Program-made: the position numbers and the translations under genes
Assembly: GCF_036346615.1 (NCBI RefSeq)
Contig: NZ_CP107836.1
Coordinates: forward strand, 124,001 to 188,000
DNA length: 64,000 nt
Source: Streptomyces sp. NBC_00523
GTDB taxonomy: Bacteria; Actinomycetota; Actinomycetes; Streptomycetales; Streptomycetaceae
Direction of reading: 5' to 3'
Notes under the pieces: generated by a model
The model's database searches: none
Seen by the model: the letters and a program-made list of their open reading frames with translations, nothing else
What the model was told of the DNA's origin: nothing
In this document: in pieces, positions 17,233-26,038 of the stretch
How the letters are laid out: each line of letters opens with the position of its first letter
Position numbering within the stretch: position 1 is the first letter of the stretch

Positions 17233-17353
17233 GAGGGCCTTTCGGTCGGTGTCGACGTCGCAATCCACACCGAACCCGGAAGGCCCTCACCCGTTCAAGA
17301 TCCCTCAGCCGAGATCTCACTCACCCCGTCCACAACCTCCCGGGACAGAACAC
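16284..17353 (-). mobile_element. IS481-family insertion sequence, flanked by CTAG
   Basis: A 1070-base element between two CTAG sites (16280-16283 and 17354-17357). Its ends are imperfect inverted repeats: both begin GTGT, then ATTGCCCTG on the left or TCTGTCCCG on the right, and both continue into GAGGTTG. IS481 elements are known to target NCTAGN, which fits. The transposase carries a one-base deletion, so the copy is probably immobile on its own. Confidence 0.85.
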
Positions 17354-17391
17354 CTAGCGCCGCGCCCACCCGCGTACCGGAGTCCGCCACG

Positions 17392-17660
17392 GTGCCGGCC
17401 GGCCCCCGGCCCTCGCTGCCCGCCACCCGGCCCGGCCCGCGTGAGCCGCGTCGCGCGCCGGCGTTCCTCTGGGCGCTGCCCCCGGTCGTCGCGCTGGCGC
17501 TGGTCTTCCTTTATCCGCTGTTCCTCGTGGTCCGGCAGTCCGTCAGCCCGGACGGGGGCGGCCTCTCGTTCGCGCCGTACGCCGGGGTCTTCGGCTCCGC
17601 GTCCTTCCGCTCGGCGCTTGTCACCACGGTCTGGCTCGCGGCGGGCTCCGCCGCCGGCTG
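17392..17660 (+). pseudogene. N-terminal fragment of an ABC transporter permease
   Basis: About 90 residues with a first transmembrane helix (LWALPPVVALALVFLYPLFLVVRQS) and the following periplasmic stretch, the standard beginning of a binding-protein-dependent permease. It stops at about 17660 near GSAAGC, where an unrelated reading frame begins. The adjacent phosphatase remnant suggests that it came from a phosphonate or phosphate-ester uptake operon; that origin is inferred. The start may also have been affected by the IS481 insertion 35 bases upstream. Confidence 0.7.
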
Positions 17661-18395
17661 TCTTTCCTCATCGCCAGGGGCGGCGCGATCGCGGCCGGCA
17701 CCACGCGCTTCGACATCAAGATGCCGGACGTCGCCGCCTCCGCACTCGCCCATCTCGGTATCGCGATCGACGCCTCGTGGGGCCTGGACGGCCGACCGCT
17801 CCAGACGCCCGTGCCCGACGCGTTCGACACCCTGCGCCCGCGACTGACCGCCCGCGTGGACGAGACGGGCATCCCCGCCGCCCTCACCGGCTTCACGCAC
17901 ACCCCGCCCGCCGGCTGGTCCGTCGAGAACGGCGCGATGGGCACCGGCGGCATGACGGAGTGGCGCGGCTGGTCCTTCACCACCGACGAGTTCTGGACCG
18001 CCGCCGAGCGCGGCCGGCAGCGGGAGTCCAACATCCGCGCCCGCAATGTCTTCGCCGTGGCCGACGGGGACGAGTGGGTCGACAAGTCCTCCAGCGGCAC
18101 GTTCGACTCCACGCTCGTCGGCCCGGCCTGGGCGGTCACCGGCGGGTCCACCGCCGTCCTGCGCTACACCACCCTCTACCGCCAGGAGGCACCGCAGAAG
18201 GGCGAGGTGTCGGTGTCCTGGGACGGAGGTGCCCCGGTCACGGTGAAGACCTACACCGCCGACACGCCGTCCCGAGCCGAGGCCGTCACGCTCCGGGTCC
18301 CGTCCGGCGCCACCAGCGCCCGCGTCCGCTTCCGCTACACCGGCGGGAACAACTGGTTCTGGACCGTTGACGGAGTCACCCTCAGCGCGTCCTGA
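17661..18395 (+). pseudogene. C-terminal fragment of an alkaline-phosphatase-superfamily protein
   Basis: An open frame of about 244 residues without its own start, entered at FLIARGGAIAAGTTRFD and followed by MPDVAASALAHLGI, the typical end of the catalytic domain of the family. The rest is a C-terminal beta-rich extension (SWDGGAPVTVKTY, RVRFRYTGGNNWFW). The catalytic metal-binding half is missing, so it is inactive even if translated from ATG 17721. It sits directly against the permease fragment, indicating a deletion between genes of one former operon. Confidence 0.65.
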
Positions 18396-18409
18396 GGGCG
18401 GAATGCGGG

Positions 18410-19276
18410 TTACCCCAGCACCCGGCCGAGGAAGCCGCGCATGTAACCCGCGACAACGTGCAGGTGGCTTTCCAGGAGGAAGTGGCCGCCGTCGATCAGG
18501 TGCACTTCCGCGCCCTTGGCGTCGCGGGCGAAGGCTTGCGCACCGGCCGGGGCGAAGATTTCGTCGTTGCGGCCCCAGACGGCGAGTACCGGGACCCCGC
18601 TGGTGCGGAGGTATTCGTGCAGCAGCGGGTAGAGCGGGCGGTTGTTCCGGTAGTCGCGGAACAGTGCGAGCTGGATCTCGTCGTTGCCCGGGCGTGAGAC
18701 GAGGGCGTAGTCGTGTTCCCAGGTGTCCGGGCTGACCAGGCCGGGGTCGGGTACGCCGTGCACGTACTGCCAGCGGATGGCGTCGATGCTCAGCGCGACG
18801 CGGGCCGCGGGTTCGGTGTCGGGGCCGGGGTTTGCCCCGTACGCCCAGACGTCGGTCCAGAACGCTTCGACGAAGCCGTCCTCGTAGCCGTTGCCGTTCT
18901 GGGTGACGAGGGCGGAGATCCGTTCGGGGTGCTTGAGCGCGAGACGCCATCCGAGGGGGGCGCCGTAGTCCTGGACGTAGAGGGCGTAGCGGTCCAGGCC
19001 GAGGTGGTCGAGGAGTTGGGAGGTGATTTCGGCGAGGGCGTCGAAGGTATAGGTGAACTCCGTGGCGAGGGGGGCGTCGGAGTGGCCGAAGCCGAGGTGG
19101 TCCGGCGCGATGACGTGGTAGCGGTCGGCCAGGAGCGGGATGAGCTCGCGGAACATGAACGAGCTGGTCGGGAAGCCGTGCAGCAGGACGATCGCGGGGG
19201 CGTCGGCGGGGCCTGCCTCACGGTAGAAGATCTCGTGGCCGTCGATGGTGGCGGTCCGGTGGTGTACGGAGCTCAT
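18410..19276 (-). CDS. Alpha/beta hydrolase (haloalkane dehalogenase / epoxide hydrolase type)
   Basis: A 288-residue cytoplasmic hydrolase. Oxyanion motif HGFPTSSFMF, nucleophile Asp in YVQDYGAPLGW (an Asp nucleophile is usual for haloalkane dehalogenases and epoxide hydrolases), acid region VLAVWGRNDEIFAP and catalytic His in DGGHFLLESH. The chosen ATG gives MSSVHHRT; the longer frame would run over the operator region. It is divergent from the CGNR regulator gene and shares repeated TNGATCNGGTTAG motifs with it, so the regulator probably controls it. Substrate unknown. Confidence 0.85.
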   Translation of the reverse strand: MSSVHHRTATIDGHEIFYREAGPADAPAIVLLHGFPTSSFMFRELIPLLADRYHVIAPDHLGFGHSDAPLATEFTYTFDALAEITSQLLDHLGLDRYALYVQDYGAPLGWRLALKHPERISALVTQNGNGYEDGFVEAFWTDVWAYGANPGPDTEPAARVALSIDAIRWQYVHGVPDPGLVSPDTWEHDYALVSRPGNDEIQLALFRDYRNNRPLYPLLHEYLRTSGVPVLAVWGRNDEIFAPAGAQAFARDAKGAEVHLIDGGHFLLESHLHVVAGYMRGFLGRVLG

Positions 19277-19295
19277 ACCTAACCCCTTTGAGTCA

Positions 19296-19369
19296 TTGAT
19301 CTGGTTAGTGCGTCGTGGTGCAAGCATGCGGCGAGCGAGCTAACCTGTCAAACGAATCGATCCGGTTAG
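19296..19369 (+). promoter_or_regulatory. Divergent promoter with repeated GGTTAG operator motifs
   Basis: Two direct copies of a 13-base motif (19296-19308 and 19357-19369, 11 of 13 identical) plus a CTAACC at 19340-19345 that forms an inverted repeat with the second copy. They lie between the hydrolase and CGNR genes and are likely operator sites for the CGNR protein, with one copy close to each start. Confidence 0.55.
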
Positions 19370-19384
19370 AGAGAGCGGTGACCG

Positions 19385-19864
19385 ATGGACACCCTGCTGG
19401 ACCTGCTCAACAGCAGGCCCCTGGTCAACGGCGAGGAACAGGACGCCCTCCGCGACCCCGCCGAGGGCCGCCGCTGGGCGCGGGAGCACGGCGGCGACGG
19501 CACCCTCGCGGAACTGGCGCTGCTGCGCGAGGCGCGGGACGTCCTGCGGGATGTCGTACGCGGGGACAGCCCGCCGTCCGCGTTGAGCCCGCTGCTCGAA
19601 GGCGTCCACCAGGTTCCGGAGATCAGCTCCGACGGCCTGCGGTGGTCGGTCAGGACTCCCCCGCACGCCCGCCTGGCCGTCGAGGCCGTTCTCGGCTGGG
19701 CGGCCACCGAGGAGCAGCTACCCGGCCGGCTGCGCCCCTGCGCCAACGACGCGTGCAGGCTGTTCCTGATCGACCGCAGCCGCGCCAACCGCGCCCGCTG
19801 GTGCTCGATGGCCCTCTGCGGCAACCGCGAGAAGGCCCGCCGTCACTACGAACGCACCCGCTGA
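19385..19864 (+). CDS. CGNR zinc-finger transcriptional regulator (ABATE-like)
   Basis: A 159-residue regulator with a helical ABATE-like N-terminal domain and a C-terminal CGNR zinc finger: CANDACRLFLIDRS, then RWCSMALCGNREKARRHYER. The four cysteines and the CGNR signature are intact. These proteins usually regulate a neighbouring gene, here the divergent hydrolase. ATG at 19385 lies 16 bases after the second operator-like repeat, which would give autoregulation. Confidence 0.88.
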   Translation: MDTLLDLLNSRPLVNGEEQDALRDPAEGRRWAREHGGDGTLAELALLREARDVLRDVVRGDSPPSALSPLLEGVHQVPEISSDGLRWSVRTPPHARLAVEAVLGWAATEEQLPGRLRPCANDACRLFLIDRSRANRARWCSMALCGNREKARRHYERTR

Positions 19865-19906
19865 CCGGTCGCCGTACGCGGCCGGGCGGCTCGTAAGCTC
19901 GGGAGA

Positions 19907-20791
19907 ATGGAGGACCACACGGCCACCGGGCTCAGTGCGCGTCCGGCGCCCGCCCTGCGCGCGTACGTCGACTCGTACGTCGGCTTCGACCTCCGCGCCC
20001 TCCCCGCAGGAGTGCACTGCGGACCGCCGGGCCGTGCGCTCACCGCGGTGATCAGCCTGTCGGATCCTCTGGAGGTCGCGGCTGGTGTTGACGACGGGTC
20101 GCCGGTCGCCCGGTTCGGCGGTGTGGCCGGTGGTCTGATGTGCCGGTCCGTCGCGATTCACCACGACGGACGCCAGCGCGGGGTCCAGATCGCGCTGACA
20201 CCGCTCGGGGCCCGGGCCGTCTACGGCATGCCCGCCGCCGAGCTCGCCCACCGGCTGGTCCCGCTGGACGAACTTCTCGGGGCGCTCGCCGTCGAGCTGG
20301 TCGACCGGCTCCGGTCGGCGAGGACCTGGGCGGCGCGGTTCGCCGTGCTGGACGAATTGCTGCTGCGGGCTGTCGGGCCCGTGCGCCGGGTGCGCCCCGA
20401 GGTGGCCGAGGCGTGGCGCCGCCTCGTCGCCGCGCGCGGGTGCGTGCAGGTGGGCGTGGTCGCCGCGGAGCTGGGCTGGAGCCGCCGATACCTCACCGAG
20501 CGGTTTCGCGGTGAGGTGGGCCTCTCGCCGAAGACCGTCGCCCGGGTCCTGCGTTTCGAGCACGCACACGAGCTGGCGGCGGCGCGGGACCCGCTCCCGT
20601 GGGGCGATGTGGCAGCCGTCGCCGGCTACGCGGACCAGGCCCATCTCGTACGGGACTGGCGCGAGTTCACCGGCCGGTCACCGACGGCCTGGCGTCACGG
20701 CGAAGTCCTCCTCGGGACCGGGCAGCCGTCGGCCGCTCTTCCCATTTCTTCAAGACCGCCCGATCGTCCGCGTGGACGATCGTCGGCATGA
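19907..20791 (+). CDS. AraC-family transcriptional regulator
   Basis: A 294-residue regulator. The N-terminal sensory domain covers about residues 1-150, and the AraC double helix-turn-helix lies at 165-265 (VVAAELGWSRRYLTERFR, then DVAAVAGYADQAHLVRDWREFTG). The stop overlaps the ATG of the cupin gene (ATGA), so the two are made together. ATG start with a GGGAGA upstream. The inducer is unknown. Confidence 0.88.
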   Translation: MEDHTATGLSARPAPALRAYVDSYVGFDLRALPAGVHCGPPGRALTAVISLSDPLEVAAGVDDGSPVARFGGVAGGLMCRSVAIHHDGRQRGVQIALTPLGARAVYGMPAAELAHRLVPLDELLGALAVELVDRLRSARTWAARFAVLDELLLRAVGPVRRVRPEVAEAWRRLVAARGCVQVGVVAAELGWSRRYLTERFRGEVGLSPKTVARVLRFEHAHELAAARDPLPWGDVAAVAGYADQAHLVRDWREFTGRSPTAWRHGEVLLGTGQPSAALPISSRPPDRPRGRSSA

Positions 20792-21258
20792 GACTCGTCA
20801 ACAACGAACACAAGGCCGTGGACCTGCGGACCACCCCCGTCCACCTCGGGCTGGGATCGAGAGCGCGATCCGTCGAGGGCTTCGCCTGGGACCCGGAGGT
20901 GCTCCGCGCGTACAGCACCGCGGTCGCGGCGGACGGCGCCGAGGGCCGGATGGTGATGATCTTCGACGGCAACGGCCCCGGCGAGCACTGGGAGAGCCAC
21001 CCGGCGGGCGACGAGCTGGTCGTCTGCCTCAGCGGGTCCGTCACGATCACGCGCGACGTGATCGGGGTCCACGATCACGTTCGGCTCGGGCCGGGCGAGG
21101 CCACCATCAATCCGGCCGGGGTATGGCACACGGTCGACATGGAGGGGCCGACGTCCCTCCTGTCCGTCACCGCGACCCTCGGCACCGACCACCGCCCCCG
21201 GACCGACAGCCGCCCGGCCGAAGGCGTCGGCACGTCCGGGCCGGAGGACGCGTCGTGA
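20788..21258 (+). CDS. Cupin-domain protein
   Basis: A 156-residue single-domain cupin. The barrel region shows FDGNGPGEHWESHPAGDELVVCLSG (HxxxxE-like metal motif region, with an extra His) and GPGEATINPAGVWHTVDM with the second-motif histidine. It could be an isomerase, dioxygenase or sensor. Coupled by four-base overlaps to the AraC gene before it and the SGNH gene after it, so it probably shares their pathway. Confidence 0.82.
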   Translation: MRLVNNEHKAVDLRTTPVHLGLGSRARSVEGFAWDPEVLRAYSTAVAADGAEGRMVMIFDGNGPGEHWESHPAGDELVVCLSGSVTITRDVIGVHDHVRLGPGEATINPAGVWHTVDMEGPTSLLSVTATLGTDHRPRTDSRPAEGVGTSGPEDAS

Positions 21259-21974
21259 CGACACGCGTCGCGTGCCTCGGAGACAGCCTCACCCGCGCGC
21301 AGTTCAGCGTCGACTACCTGGATCTTCTCGCACGACGGCGGCCTCCCGGTGAGGTGCGGACCGCCCGTTTCGGCGTCAACGGCGACTTCGCGTACAACCT
21401 CTTGCAGCGCCTCGACACCGTCGTCGCGAACCCGCCCGATGTGATCACCGTGCTGATCGGGACCAACGACGCCCGGGCGAGCCTTGCCGGCTACCCGGTC
21501 GAACAGGCCATGAAGCGGAAGAGGCTCCCCGCTCGCCCGTCGGCCGGCTGGTTCCAGGAGTGCCTGGAAGCCGTTCTCGCGCGGCTGCGGGCGGAGACCG
21601 ACGCGACGATCGGACTGCTGTCGCTCCCGATACTCGGCCAGCGGCTCGACGGACCGGCGGCACAGGCCTCGCAGGCGTACAGCAGTCTGATCTCCGAGGT
21701 CGCCGCCCACAGCGAGGTGGCCTACCTGCCGCTCCACGAACGCCAGATCGAGGAGCTGCGCCGGGCGGACCCGCCGCCGGTGCCGTACAAGGAGGCGACG
21801 CCCGCGGCGACCATCGGCGTCCTGGTCCAGCACGCGGTGCTGCGCCGCAGCCTCGACGCGATCGCGCGGCGGCGGGGTCTCGTGCTCACGACGGACCACA
21901 TCCACCAGAACAGCCGCGGCGCCGCGCTGGTCGCCGAGGTCATCGATACCGGGTTGCTGGCCCGGAGCGGATAG
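21255..21974 (+). CDS. Cytoplasmic SGNH/GDSL hydrolase
   Basis: A 239-residue SGNH-fold hydrolase without a signal peptide. Block I is RVACLGDSLTRAQFS (nucleophile Ser), block III is VLIGTNDARAS, and the His region near the C-terminus is TDHIHQNSRGAAL. GTG at 21255 overlaps the cupin stop as GTGA. It probably removes an acyl or acetyl group from a small molecule handled by the AraC-cupin unit; substrate not known. Confidence 0.85.
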   Translation: MTTRVACLGDSLTRAQFSVDYLDLLARRRPPGEVRTARFGVNGDFAYNLLQRLDTVVANPPDVITVLIGTNDARASLAGYPVEQAMKRKRLPARPSAGWFQECLEAVLARLRAETDATIGLLSLPILGQRLDGPAAQASQAYSSLISEVAAHSEVAYLPLHERQIEELRRADPPPVPYKEATPAATIGVLVQHAVLRRSLDAIARRRGLVLTTDHIHQNSRGAALVAEVIDTGLLARSG

Positions 21975-21986
21975 CCGTCGTCGTGG

Positions 21987-22829
21987 TTACGTCCGGCTCA
22001 GGTCGGCCTGCACGAGATCGTGGTCCGACCAGGGCGTGAGGTGCACCTGCTGCTTCAACGAGTCGAAGCCGCGAAGAAAGATGTAGTCGAACTTGCTGCG
22101 CCAGTCGGTGGTGGGCTCGCAGGCGCCCGTCCCGGAGGGGCCGCACCCGGGGGCCGCGTCCTGGGCCACGCCCCACATCGCGATGAGTTCGGGGGCGTCG
22201 GGCACCGCGTTGAAGTCGCCGAGAACGATCGTCCGGTCGTACCGGGCGATCGCTTTCGCCAGCACGGGGGTCTGCTTCGCGCGGACCGGTGCCTGTCTCC
22301 GCTCGGCCAGGTGTGTGTTGAAGACCCGGACGGGCCGGCCGTCCACGAGGGTCGTGACGGCCACGTACCCGCGGTCCTCGGAACCGCCGTCGGGGTACTC
22401 CACGTTCACCCGGTCCGTCATCGGGGCGGCCGAGAGGATCGCCTGGCCGAAGCCTCCCGGGCTCCACGGCAGTCCCCCGCACCGGCTCCAACTCGGCAGC
22501 ACCGATCCGTACGCGACGTGGTAGACCAGCCCGTACCGGTACCGCAGATAGTCCCGGATCCTCTCGACATCACCCACGCACGCTTCCTGCAAGCCGATGA
22601 CCTGAGGCGCGTACGTGGCGATCTCCGCCGCGCGGCCGGCGTTCTGCCCGCTCCCCCTGCAGGGGTTGCAGATGTTCCAGGTCATGACCCGGTTCGGCAC
22701 GACCTTTTCGGGGGCACTGGCCGGCAGCGGCTGGGCCGTGTAGACGCTGTTCGACGCGCTGGGGCCGGCGAGCAGCAGGCAGGCCATGACCAGCGCCCCC
22801 GCAAGCCACCGCACGCCGGTTCCGGTCAC
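21987..22829 (-). CDS. Secreted endonuclease/exonuclease/phosphatase-family protein
   Basis: A 280-residue protein with an N-terminal signal peptide (VRWLAGALVMACLLLAGPSAS). EEP-domain motifs follow: VMTWNICNPCRG, VIGLQEACVGD (metal Glu), VFNTHLAE, IVLGDFNAVPDAPE and the terminal WSDHDLVQAD (catalytic His). These support a metal-dependent phosphodiesterase acting outside the cell on nucleic acid or a phospholipid headgroup. GTG at 22829 follows GAGGAG. It is convergent with the SGNH gene, 12 bases apart. Confidence 0.85.
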   Translation of the reverse strand: MTGTGVRWLAGALVMACLLLAGPSASNSVYTAQPLPASAPEKVVPNRVMTWNICNPCRGSGQNAGRAAEIATYAPQVIGLQEACVGDVERIRDYLRYRYGLVYHVAYGSVLPSWSRCGGLPWSPGGFGQAILSAAPMTDRVNVEYPDGGSEDRGYVAVTTLVDGRPVRVFNTHLAERRQAPVRAKQTPVLAKAIARYDRTIVLGDFNAVPDAPELIAMWGVAQDAAPGCGPSGTGACEPTTDWRSKFDYIFLRGFDSLKQQVHLTPWSDHDLVQADLSRT

Positions 22830-23100
22830 CTTGGGCTCCTCGAAAGTCGATGCACACCCACATGCGAGGTCCCTCGCCCGCACGAGCTTATGTGGCGGTG
22901 TGTGTGCGAGGTGTCCGGGCCCCGTGGCCGTACCGGGCTCGCGTGCGCGGCGCGGTCCGCGCGCGCGTATCCCGGAAGGGGGGATCCGCGATCCCTGGAT
23001 AACCGCGGCCTTCATCCAACCTTCCGGCCGCGCGATCGTTGAGGAGTAGGCGGCGACGGACCGGCCGGTCCGCCCGCACCACGATCCGAACGGAGCCACC

Positions 23101-23856
23101 ATGACCCGCATCGCCCTGATCACCGGCGCCAACCGGGGCCTCGGCCGCAGCACCGCCCTGCATCTCGCCGAGGCCGGTACCGACCTGATCCTCACCTACC
23201 GCTCGCACGCCGAGGAGGCGGAGGCCGTCGCGGAGGCGGCCAGGAAGCTGGGCCGCACGGTGGTCGCCCTGCGGCTGGACACCGGGGACACCGCCGGGTT
23301 CCCCGCCTTCACCGCACAGGTGCGTGAGGCCCTGGACCGGGAGTGGGGCCGCGACCACCTCGACGTCCTCGTCAACAACGCCGGACACGGCGTGCACGCG
23401 CCGTTCGCGGAGACGACCGAGGAGCAGTTCGACGGGCTGATGGACGTCCACGTCAAGGGCGTCTTCTTCCTCACCCAGGCCCTGCTGCCCGTGATCCAGG
23501 ACGGCGGCCGCATCCTCAACGTCTCCACCGGCCTGACCCGCTTCATCGCCGCGCCGACCGCCGCGTATGCCGCGGCCAAGGGCGCCGTGGAGATCCTCAC
23601 CCGGTACCTCGCCAAGGAGCTGGGGCCGCGCGGCATCGCCGTCAACGCCCTCGCACCGGGTGCCACCGGTACCGACTTCGGTGGCGGCGGGGTCCGCGAC
23701 GACGAGGGCATGCGCTCCATGCTGAGCGGTGTCACCGCGATGGGCCGCCCCGGTGAGCCCGACGACATCGGTGCCGCCGCTGCCGCGCTGCTCGCCGAGG
23801 GCACCTCCTGGGTCACGGGACAGCGCATCGAGGCGTCCGGCGGCATGCTGCTCTGA
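23101..23856 (+). CDS. Short-chain dehydrogenase/reductase
   Basis: A 251-residue classical SDR. Cofactor motif TGANRGLGRSTAL at the N-terminus with NNAGHGVHAPF; catalytic Ser in NVSTGLTRF and the Tyr-Lys pair in AYAAAKGAVEIL. The basic residue after the glycine motif and YRSHAEE suggest NADP(H). It is followed 83 bases later by an XRE-type regulator on the same strand, a common Streptomyces pairing. Substrate unknown. Confidence 0.9.
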   Translation: MTRIALITGANRGLGRSTALHLAEAGTDLILTYRSHAEEAEAVAEAARKLGRTVVALRLDTGDTAGFPAFTAQVREALDREWGRDHLDVLVNNAGHGVHAPFAETTEEQFDGLMDVHVKGVFFLTQALLPVIQDGGRILNVSTGLTRFIAAPTAAYAAAKGAVEILTRYLAKELGPRGIAVNALAPGATGTDFGGGGVRDDEGMRSMLSGVTAMGRPGEPDDIGAAAAALLAEGTSWVTGQRIEASGGMLL

Positions 23857-23939
23857 GGGACCGGGCCCGGCCGGGCCCGTACGCCTTGACGACCGCGCCC
23901 CGGATGTCAGGCACCGGGGCCACGAGGGAGACTGGAACC

Positions 23940-24785
23940 GTGGACCGAGCACAACTCGCGGACTTCCTCCGCACCCGACGCGAAGCCCTGCAACCGGAGG
24001 ACGTGGGGCTGCCCCGCGGGCCGCGCCGCCGCACCCAGGGCCTGCGCCGGGAGGAGGCGGCGGCGCTGAGCGGCATGTCGACCGACTACTACAGCCGCCT
24101 GGAGCAGCAGCGCGGGCCGCAGCCGTCGGAGCCGATGCTCGCCGCCATCGCCCGCGGTCTGCGCCTCTCGCTCGCCGAGCGGGACCACCTGTTCCGGATC
24201 GCCGGGCACAACACCCCCTCGCGCCCCGGCAATCTGCGCTCCGACCACATCACGCCCGGCCTGATGCGCATCCTCGGGCGGCTGGACGACACCCCGGCGC
24301 AGGTCGTCAGCGATGTGGCGGAGACCCTGGCCCAGACCCCGGCGGCGATCGCGCTCCTCGGCGACCAGACGCGGTTCACCGGACCTGAACGCAGCCTCAC
24401 CTACCGCTGGTTCACCGATCCCGCCGCCCGGTTGCTGTACCCGGAGGAGGACCACCCGCTGCACAGCCGCTTCTTCACCTCGGGCTTGCGGGACGCGTAC
24501 TCGCGGCAGGGTGCGGGCGGCCGCGCCGAGCACCTGCGCGACCTCCTGCTGGAACGCAGCGAGGAGTTCGCGGCCCTGTGGAGCGCGCACGAGATCGACG
24601 TACCGCGGGTGGACCCCAAGCTGGTACGCCATCCCGAGCTGGGCGTCCTCACCCTTCAGTGCCAGGTCCTGCTGGACCCGGAGCAGAACCAGACGCTGCT
24701 GGTGTACACCGCCACGCCGGGTTCGCCGGACGACGAGAAGCTGCGGCTGCTGCCGGTGCTGGGGGCGCGGACGGTGGGCACCTGA
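23940..24785 (+). CDS. XRE-family regulator with MmyB-like ligand-binding domain
   Basis: A 281-residue regulator. The N-terminal helix-turn-helix (FLRTRREALQPEDVGLPRG, RREEAAALSGMSTDYYSRLEQ) spans residues 5-80 and is followed by an MmyB-like PAS-type domain (about 100-270) that binds small hydrophobic ligands in relatives. GTG at 23940 is preferred because GAGGGAG lies nine bases upstream; an ATG-less upstream extension is low in similarity. It probably controls the SDR gene before it. Confidence 0.87.
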   Translation: MDRAQLADFLRTRREALQPEDVGLPRGPRRRTQGLRREEAAALSGMSTDYYSRLEQQRGPQPSEPMLAAIARGLRLSLAERDHLFRIAGHNTPSRPGNLRSDHITPGLMRILGRLDDTPAQVVSDVAETLAQTPAAIALLGDQTRFTGPERSLTYRWFTDPAARLLYPEEDHPLHSRFFTSGLRDAYSRQGAGGRAEHLRDLLLERSEEFAALWSAHEIDVPRVDPKLVRHPELGVLTLQCQVLLDPEQNQTLLVYTATPGSPDDEKLRLLPVLGARTVGT

Positions 24786-24821
24786 CGGTCCTGGCCCTGT
24801 CGTTGGTCTGCCGGCAAGGCC

Positions 24822-25916
24822 CTACGGCAAGACCGTCGCGCGGGTGGCGGCGCGGGCGAGGTCCGGGCGGCTGAGGACCTCGGTGCTGTCGATCAACTGG
24901 TCCACGGTGCCGGCCGGTGGCAGGGCGAGGACGGCCGGGTCGGTGATCCGGGCGGTCAGGGCTCCGGCGAAGCGTTCGGCGTGCAGGACCTGGAACGGCC
25001 TGTTGTGGTACGGCCGTGTCGTGGGGTCGACGGGGTCGCAGAGGCCCAGGCCGTTGTGCGCCGCCGCGACGGTCTCGTACGCACGGGCGAGGTGCTGCTC
25101 GCGGGTGTGCCAGTCGGTCGCGGCCAGGGCGGCGGTGAGCACCGGCGTCAGGGCGGGCCCCTGGGCGTTGAGCGCGAAGGCGCTGCCGAGCCATTTGCCG
25201 TACGGCGGGTAGCGCCGGTCCATGAGCAGGCAGAGCCGCATCAGGTCGCGGACCAGCCGGGCGGCGACAACGGCGGAGCCGAGTTCGTCACCCACCTCGC
25301 CGCAGCGTCCGACGAAGGCCTCCTCCTGGGAGATACGCCGCCACTGGCAGGCGAGGAGGTACCGCCAGAGGTCATCGGGGTACCAGCCGACGGCGGTCCG
25401 GGCCGGTACGAGGTCGCCGAGGCCGTCGTGGAAGACCGCACCGGCCGTAACCTCGGCGAGGCGCTGGGCGGGGGTGGCCAGCCAGTCCGCCAGAGCGACG
25501 CCCTGGCCCGGGTCGAATCCCAGCCGCTCGGTGAACCAGGTGCCGGGGTCGGTGACCGTCACCCGGTGGTGCACCGGTCCCCCGGTCTCCCGCATGACCC
25601 CGATGCCGTCGTCGCCCGCCTCGGCGAAGTGCGTCGGGTAGCCGCAGAACGTCTTGGGCAGGCGCTCGGCGAGCAGCGCCGTGATGTCCGCCGCGTGACG
25701 GGCGGCGTCGCGCGGGTGCAGGAAGACCTCCAACCGGGGTCCCCACTCGTGGTCGGCGGAGCGGGCGGTGTCGAACCCGAGGACTTCCGAACCGCTGCCG
25801 AGCCGGGCGGCGGAGTGCGCCAGCCCGGGGACGGTCTCGTCCAGCAGCGGCAGTACGGCTTCGAGGTAGAAGCGGCGCGAGAGTTCCAGTCCGGGAATGA
25901 AGGAGGGCGTGGTCAT
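24822..25916 (-). CDS. DUF4037-domain nucleotidyltransferase-like protein
   Basis: A 364-residue protein resembling the DUF4037 family. After an N-terminal SAARLGSGSEVLGFDTARSADHEWGPRLEVFL, which has the G-S and D-x-E pattern of a nucleotidyltransferase fold, it continues with a helical C-terminal part (WRYLLACQWRRISQEEAFVGR). The role is unknown; some relatives resemble aminoglycoside nucleotidyltransferases. ATG at 25916 with GGAGG-like sequence is used; the long frame upstream is antisense to other genes. Confidence 0.78.
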   Translation of the reverse strand: MTTPSFIPGLELSRRFYLEAVLPLLDETVPGLAHSAARLGSGSEVLGFDTARSADHEWGPRLEVFLHPRDAARHAADITALLAERLPKTFCGYPTHFAEAGDDGIGVMRETGGPVHHRVTVTDPGTWFTERLGFDPGQGVALADWLATPAQRLAEVTAGAVFHDGLGDLVPARTAVGWYPDDLWRYLLACQWRRISQEEAFVGRCGEVGDELGSAVVAARLVRDLMRLCLLMDRRYPPYGKWLGSAFALNAQGPALTPVLTAALAATDWHTREQHLARAYETVAAAHNGLGLCDPVDPTTRPYHNRPFQVLHAERFAGALTARITDPAVLALPPAGTVDQLIDSTEVLSRPDLARAATRATVLP

Positions 25917-26038
25917 ACCGCAGAGGGTGCCGCACCAGTGGTGACCGGTCGAAGGCATTTCCGCGTACCCGAGGGGGAAACCTTCGCCTGGCGCGCGGCT
26001 CCTCCACGGTGTGACCGCGGCCGCCGCGCTTGCACCGG

